Part shown: piece after piece, positions 16,110 through 19,743 of the stretch
How positions within the stretch are numbered: position 1 is the stretch's first letter
Layout: each line of letters opens with the position of its first letter
Origin: Firmicutes bacterium UBA5766
GTDB lineage: Bacteria; Bacillota; Desulfotomaculia; Desulfotomaculales; Nap2-2B
Assembly (NCBI GenBank): GCA_002418775.1
Contig: DIEU01000071.1
Location: 1-19,743, forward strand
DNA: 19,743 nt
Direction of reading: 5' to 3'
Made by a program: the position numbers and the translations under genes
The notes under the pieces: generated by a model
Database searches by the model: none
The model's input: the letters and a program-made list of their open reading frames with translations, nothing else
What the model was told of the DNA's origin: nothing

Positions 16110-16255
16110 ATGAATGACCAGATTTGGGAACAAGTTTTAGCCATAATGAACGATTTCAAACCCCTGACCATCCTAAATTCAAAGTTTTCTACCTTGAACA
16201 CGGCCTGGCCATTTTAGACGATTTCACCCAATCACGCAGGTGGTGTGAATTTTAA
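16110..16255 (+). pseudogene. internally deleted transposase remnant
   Basis: ATG at 16110 follows a strong ribosome site (AGGAGGGG). The frame reads MNDQIWEQVLAIMNDFKPLT and stops at 16215-16217. From about 16170 the +2 frame carries KFKVFYLEHGLAILDDFTQS and ends RRWCEF with a stop at 16253-16255. The two pieces look like the start and the end of one DDE-type transposase with the middle lost and a frameshift at the join near 16165-16172. I cannot name the IS family. A clean promoter, ribosome site, beginning and end without a middle is typical of an IS turning into a non-autonomous element. Confidence 0.5.
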
Positions 16256-16319
16256 AATTAAGAGAGCGATTAATCCCTTTTTCTCAATGGCAGATGGCAG
16301 ATATGAAAAGAGCCATATC

Positions 16320-16466
16320 AGGGGACGGTTCTTCTCGGCAATTGAAAATTTTACATGTTGGCTTTGCGCATAGGTATTGTTAAGGCTCAAAAGGCGACAA
16401 AAACCCGCCACTTGAGCCTTTTTCACGTGCAAAACTTCCAATTGAACCCTTCAAGAACCGTCCCCT
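16320..16466. mobile_element. 147-bp MITE-like element with 14-bp terminal inverted repeats
   Basis: AGGGGACGGTTCTT (16320-16333) is perfectly inverted at 16453-16466. CAATTG follows near both ends (16339-16344 region and 16438-16443), so pairing continues inward. There is no coding sequence. The same outer motif is common around small palindromic repeats of Clostridia, often linked to Y1/REP-type transposases (knowledge, not checked here). Confidence 0.65.
16382..16424 (+). terminator. terminator-like hairpin inside the MITE-like element
   Basis: AAGGCTCAA (16382-16390) pairs perfectly with TTGAGCCTT (16412-16420) and is followed by TTT. The loop is 21 bases. Confidence 0.45.
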
Positions 16467-16482
16467 TGTTTGCTTGTTTGCT

Positions 16483-17373
16483 TTACGCCTTGCCTTTCAG
16501 TTGAAAGAGGTAAACCAGCCTTCTTTTTTCAGCCGGCAGAATGGCTTGTAAAATTCGCTCGACTTCCTCTTTCGTTGGGCCGCCGGCAATGGTTACACCC
16601 TCGAGGATGGCAAACCAGGCGTTGTTAACGCCTATCTCGCGCAGCCGCTTTCCGTACTTTCTGGCGTGCAGCTTACCCATTTCCTGGTGGTAAAGCGCGA
16701 AAAGATCCGGGTTTTTACTGATTAACTTTTCTATTTCCTGCCAGTATAAATCGCGGTTGCTTCCGCTTTTCAGGTAAAATTTTAATTTCTCGGCATCGCT
16801 TTGCCCTTCCCGGTCCTCCGTGAAGGGCAAAGAGGTGATCATGCCAAACGTCGCTTTGGCGTTCTGGTAAGCATCGTTGAATCTCTGCCGGACGTTTCGG
16901 CCGAAGGTGAGGGAATACCGGGAAAAGATGCTGTCGTAGATAATTGACCCCCGGAACGGTAAAAGCACAGCTTCGACCATTACGGGCAAATAAGGCCCGA
17001 ACATTTCTTCAAAAGGAGTGCTCAGCGCAAGCACCCCGTAAGCTTTGGGCGGTTCCTCCGGATCAAGAAAAACAGTGTAATTCTTTAGCTGACGAACAAT
17101 CAGGAACCTTCCCTGGATAAAATTTTTCCAGTCGCTGACGATTTTTAATTCTTCGGGAGGGAGGTTTGCTTGCTTTTCAGCAACAAACGAGTCAATTACT
17201 TCCGGATGTTGATACAACCCGTCCCGGATTTTTTTGTTTTCCTCCATCGGAAATTGCTGCAAGTCCTCCGGGGAATTGATTCCCTCTACGATCTTGAACT
17301 TTTGGTTAACGTAGGCCAGCAACTGGTGAAATAGTTTATAGAACAATTTTACGTCTTCTGGTGGTAAATTCAT
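16483..17373 (-). CDS. conserved hypothetical protein
   Basis: A 296-residue soluble protein, ATG preceded by AAGGAGG. It has no signal peptide, membrane segment or catalytic motif that I can identify. It is rich in Lys, Glu and aromatic residues, opens MNLPPEDVKLFYKLFHQLLA, and has a central block (KAYGVLALSTPFEEMFGPYL) followed by VMVEAVLLPFRGSIIYDSIF. I have the impression of seeing similar proteins as unannotated genes in Firmicutes and archaea, near restriction-modification or mobile genes, but I cannot name a family. It follows a truncated ATPase and a DNA methyltransferase on the same strand, so it may have belonged to their operon. The function is unknown. Confidence 0.75.
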   Translation of the reverse strand: MNLPPEDVKLFYKLFHQLLAYVNQKFKIVEGINSPEDLQQFPMEENKKIRDGLYQHPEVIDSFVAEKQANLPPEELKIVSDWKNFIQGRFLIVRQLKNYTVFLDPEEPPKAYGVLALSTPFEEMFGPYLPVMVEAVLLPFRGSIIYDSIFSRYSLTFGRNVRQRFNDAYQNAKATFGMITSLPFTEDREGQSDAEKLKFYLKSGSNRDLYWQEIEKLISKNPDLFALYHQEMGKLHARKYGKRLREIGVNNAWFAILEGVTIAGGPTKEEVERILQAILPAEKRRLVYLFQLKGKA

Positions 17374-17395
17374 CCTGGTTCCTCCTTGCAGTTGT

Positions 17396-17659
17396 TTAAT
17401 CAGTCAAGAATATTACTTTATCCGCCCCCTGACGGATGATTATTCCATAATATTCCTTTCCATGTCGAACATTGCCGGAAAGGCTGATATATGGTGATCG
17501 CATTTGGCCATCGCCCGTCCCGAGCGTATGATGCGCGAGAGCCAGGCTATGAAGGACGCTCGATTTTCCGGAACTGTTCGCGCCATAAATCAGAATCGGG
17601 AGACGGAAGAGAATCCGTTGCCTTTCGGCAAATGCCTTGAAATTTCCATTGTTAGCCAA
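17396..17659 (-). pseudogene. truncated AAA-type ATPase with Walker A only
   Basis: An 87-residue frame reads GNFKAFAERQRILFRLPILI, then the phosphate loop YGANSSGKSSVLHSLALAHH (residues about 25-44), and stops after GADKVIFLTD. This is the N-terminus of a DUF3696/OLD-like AAA ATPase, whose full length is usually several hundred residues; Walker B, signature and C-terminal parts are missing. The only start is a TTG one base after the methyltransferase stop, without its own ribosome site, and the usual first strand is shortened, so the 5' end may also be lost. It is followed by the hypothetical gene at 16483. Defence systems often pair such ATPases with a nuclease; none is left here. Confidence 0.65.
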
Positions 17660-17660
17660 C

Positions 17661-18572
17661 CTATTCTTTAAATAGTTGAAATTGGCTGGTATAATTTGAA
17701 ATTCGCTTTTCAGCCAGTTTTATGTACTCAGGATCAATATCATAGCCGACATAGTTTCTTTTGTCTTTAATAGCTGAAAGGCAGGCAGTACCACTACCAA
17801 CAAAAGGGTCCAAAACAACATCATCCTTGAAGGTATATAGCTGGATAAGTCTGTGTGGAAGTTCTTCAGGAAATGGGGCGGGATGTCCAATTTGCTTTGC
17901 TGAAACGGCTGGAAAAGTCCAAACACTTTTTGTCCATTCTAAAAATTCCTCCTTTTTTATCGTGGCCTCTTTGCCTTTTCTTTTTCTTGAAAAAGTTTCC
18001 TTAGAGAAAATCAAAATATATTCATGAACGTCTCTTAAAACCGGATTTGCAGCCGAGAGCCAAGTGCCCCATGCAGTTGAAGGACTGGCGCTTGAAGCCT
18101 TATTCCAAATTATTTCCCCCCTCATAAGAAATCCGATATCTTGCATCACTTCAAGAATATAACTATGTAAAGGGATATAGGGTTTTCTTCCTAGGTTCGC
18201 AACATTTATACAAGCACGGCCTCCTGGAACTAAAACTCGATATGTTTCTTTCCACACTCTATTTAATAAATCCACATATTCCTTTAAACTCAAATTATTG
18301 TCATATTCTTTCGTCACATTATAAGGTGGTGAGGTAATCATGAGATGGACACTATCATCAGGTAATTCGTCCATATTTTCACTCGACTTGCAAAAAAATG
18401 AGTTTAAATTCTCTTTTGGAATGTCATTTTCAATATATTTGACTTGTTCCCCTTTATTTATTCCTTCATACAATCGGCTTTCATAGAATTTTGTTGAGTC
18501 ATGACTAATTCTACCTGGCGTTCCAAATGCGCTAGTCGCAGTTCCGATGCGCCTATATGTCCCTTTATTCAT
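17661..18572 (-). CDS. site-specific DNA methyltransferase (beta class)
   Basis: A 303-residue methyltransferase that uses S-adenosylmethionine. The catalytic motif TSPPYN (residues 80-85) comes before the cofactor motif DPFVGSGTA (255-263), the order of the beta class; TSPPY is typical of N4-cytosine and some N6-adenine enzymes. The product ends YVGYDIDPEYIKLAEKRI, the usual finishing motif. I choose ATG at 18570-18572 (MNKGTYRRIGTATSAFGTPG), the family's common N-terminus; an upstream in-frame start at 18608 lacks support. No restriction endonuclease is visible. The gene is AT-richer than the fatty-acyl genes, which fits acquisition. It appears intact and may be an orphan methylase or the survivor of a restriction-modification system. 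Confidence 0.85.
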   Translation of the reverse strand: MNKGTYRRIGTATSAFGTPGRISHDSTKFYESRLYEGINKGEQVKYIENDIPKENLNSFFCKSSENMDELPDDSVHLMITSPPYNVTKEYDNNLSLKEYVDLLNRVWKETYRVLVPGGRACINVANLGRKPYIPLHSYILEVMQDIGFLMRGEIIWNKASSASPSTAWGTWLSAANPVLRDVHEYILIFSKETFSRKRKGKEATIKKEEFLEWTKSVWTFPAVSAKQIGHPAPFPEELPHRLIQLYTFKDDVVLDPFVGSGTACLSAIKDKRNYVGYDIDPEYIKLAEKRISNYTSQFQLFKE

Positions 18573-18594
18573 AGATATAATTATTCCTTTCGCT

Positions 18595-18636
18595 GCGCTC
18601 AGGCACAAAACGCTATGAAAATAGTTGCCTTAGCGC
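18595..18636. repeat. 11-bp inverted repeat upstream of methyltransferase
   Basis: GCGCTCAGGCA (18595-18605) and TGCCTTAGCGC (18626-18636) are inverted with one mismatch, 20-60 bases upstream of the methyltransferase start. Its role is unknown. Apart from this I see no gene in 18609-18870. Confidence 0.5.
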
Positions 18637-18870
18637 TATTCTTTAATTGGTCGTGCAAGTAAACTACAGAGCACGGGGAGGTGAGTGCGTCACCCTGCAT
18701 TCTTCGGGGAGACCGCATTGTTATATGTGCCGCTCTGCCCGTCAAGCACAAATAAATGTTCAACAATAGACCACGTAGATTTATCTTTGTATAAACAACT
18801 CCTTTGTTTGTAGAAGGCGAGCAGTCAACGCTTGTGCAACCACTATACCATCTAAAGAGAGGGGGTGTTT

Positions 18871-19496
18871 ATGCTAAAAATTGTGTATCCTATCTGTTGC
18901 GGCATCGACGTTCACAATACCTTCGTCGTTGCTACCATCGCAACCACTGATCACGAAAACATCACAACCTACCAAACCAAACGCTTTTCAACTTTACCAA
19001 AAATCTGAGAACCTTAGCGCTGTGGCTCTCAAATAACCAGTGTGTGTATATCTGCATGGAGTCTACGGGCAAATACTGGATTCCTGTCTACAACATCCTG
19101 GAACCTTCCTGCCGGATTACCCTGGCACATCCCAAATATGTCAAGGTGATCTGCGGCAAGAAGACTGACAAAAAGGATTCCATTTGGATCGCAGACCTTT
19201 ACAAGTATAGCCTGGTCCCCGGTAGTTTCATTCTCCCGGCAGATATCCGCGAAATTCGCGACCTGGCTTTAGCTACCGTTCCAAACTGGTTTCCTTTGCG
19301 TCCAGCGAAAAGAACCGGGTGCAAAACTCCCTGACAGTTTCCAATATCATGCTTTCCAATGTGGTATCCGATACCTTTGGCAAAAGTACTTCGGCGCCTC
19401 GATCGCATTTGTTGAAACATCCTGATGATCAGGACTTTGATTTTCAGCCGCTTTTACACGGCTCAATGCTTAAGAAGCAAGACGATATTGCTTTAA
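18871..19496 (+). mobile_element. decayed, 3'-truncated IS110-family transposase gene
   Basis: ATG 18871 behind GAGAGGGGG starts an IS110-type (DEDD) transposase: CCGIDVHNTFVVATIATT with the first Asp, then in a second frame (from about 18990) CMESTGKYWIPVYNILE with the catalytic Glu and GKKTDKKDSIWIADL with the following Asp pair, then in a third frame (from about 19275) SSEKNRVQNSLTVSNIML. Two frameshifts therefore break the first two thirds. The frame ends at about 19495, just after DDIAL, where the sequence becomes the inverted integrase fragment. The C-terminal serine-containing domain and the element's right end are lost. It is inactive. Confidence 0.82.
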
Positions 19497-19743
19497 GCGA
19501 CATCCTTATGGCCTAGCAAGGCCTGTATGGTCCGGATGTCAGTGCCTTGTTGCAGAAGATGAGTAGCGAAACTATGCCGGAAGGCGTGTGCGCTGATACG
19601 CTTCATTAGTCCTGCCTTACGTACAGCCACCTTGATAGCCTTGTTGATAACACTGGGGTCGAAAAGATGATTCTGAAACAATCATGAGGGCAATGACCTG
19701 CGCTACCTCTTCCCTGGTCATAACAACGGGGATATTGATCTTT
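19496..19743 (-). pseudogene. integron-type integrase remnant (copy B), runs off window
   Basis: Read leftwards from the window edge: KINIPVVMTREEVAQVIALM, which matches copy A at 13849-13910 almost base for base, then directly, in another frame, QNHLFDPSVINKAIKVAVRK, SAHAFRHSFATHLLQQGTD and LLGHKDVA with a stop. The middle of the catalytic domain, including the first Arg, is deleted at about 19680. The HxxR block (SAHAFRHS) and the second His (LLGHKD) remain, but the part with the Tyr nucleophile is lost at the join with the IS110 remnant. The N-terminal part may continue outside the window. Confidence 0.82.

Noticed and set aside
18640..18727. Possible second attC ending in GTTATATG with a GGTGA/TCACC hairpin
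   Set aside because: No matching left core (ending in AAC and complementary to the right core) within a plausible distance.
1..19743. CRISPR array, tRNA or rRNA genes
   Set aside because: No regularly spaced repeats and no cloverleaf or rRNA-like stretch seen by eye on either strand.

Overview
The window looks like a chromosomal segment of an anaerobic, spore-forming Firmicute of the Clostridia, most likely near Pelotomaculum or Desulfotomaculum. This is inferred from a GerMN-type sporulation/germination lipoprotein, frequent TTG and GTG starts behind strong AGGAGG-like ribosome sites, and lipid and redox genes typical of that group. No rRNA, tRNA or CRISPR array was seen.

Layout: 1-900 holds the 5' part of a GerMN lipoprotein gene and the remains of a kdp potassium-transport operon (intact kdpF, then the start of kdpA fused to the end of kdpE). 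1099-3656 is a fatty-acid kinase pair (FakA-like DhaL kinase, then a DegV/FakB-like fatty-acid carrier). 3645-5420 (minus) is a CoA-disulfide reductase/NADH oxidase with a C-terminal rhodanese domain that carries a fresh 57-bp tandem duplication. 5557-8016 is a wrecked type I restriction locus: hsdR fused to hsdM, a second hsdM remnant, and a frameshifted NERD/zinc-finger gene between the two hsdM tails. 8087-10098 has a small membrane protein and two metallo-beta-lactamase-fold hydrolases. 10327-13686 is a fatty-acyl cluster: thioesterase remnant, acyl-CoA synthetase and KAS II (FabF-like).

13798-19743 is an accessory island bounded by two broken, oppositely oriented copies of one integron-type tyrosine recombinase gene. 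Inside are a type II toxin-antitoxin pair whose toxin has an amber codon, an attC-like site of 66 bp, a helix-hairpin-helix gene fragment, a DUF3784-like membrane protein, an internally deleted IS remnant, a 147-bp MITE-like element, an unknown conserved protein, a truncated ATPase, a DNA methyltransferase and a decayed IS110-family element.

The most striking theme is repeated 'start-to-end' fusion: in kdp, hsd (twice), an IS transposase and intI, the middle of a gene or operon is missing and flanking coding pieces are joined precisely. In the second hsdM remnant the junction falls on a short direct repeat (CTGGA) still present twice in the longer copy. This suggests microhomology deletion in a decaying genome, although collapse during metagenome assembly could give the same picture and must be excluded. 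I do not see a complete new system; the integron remnant with its attC-like site and the deletion scars are the parts most worth following.
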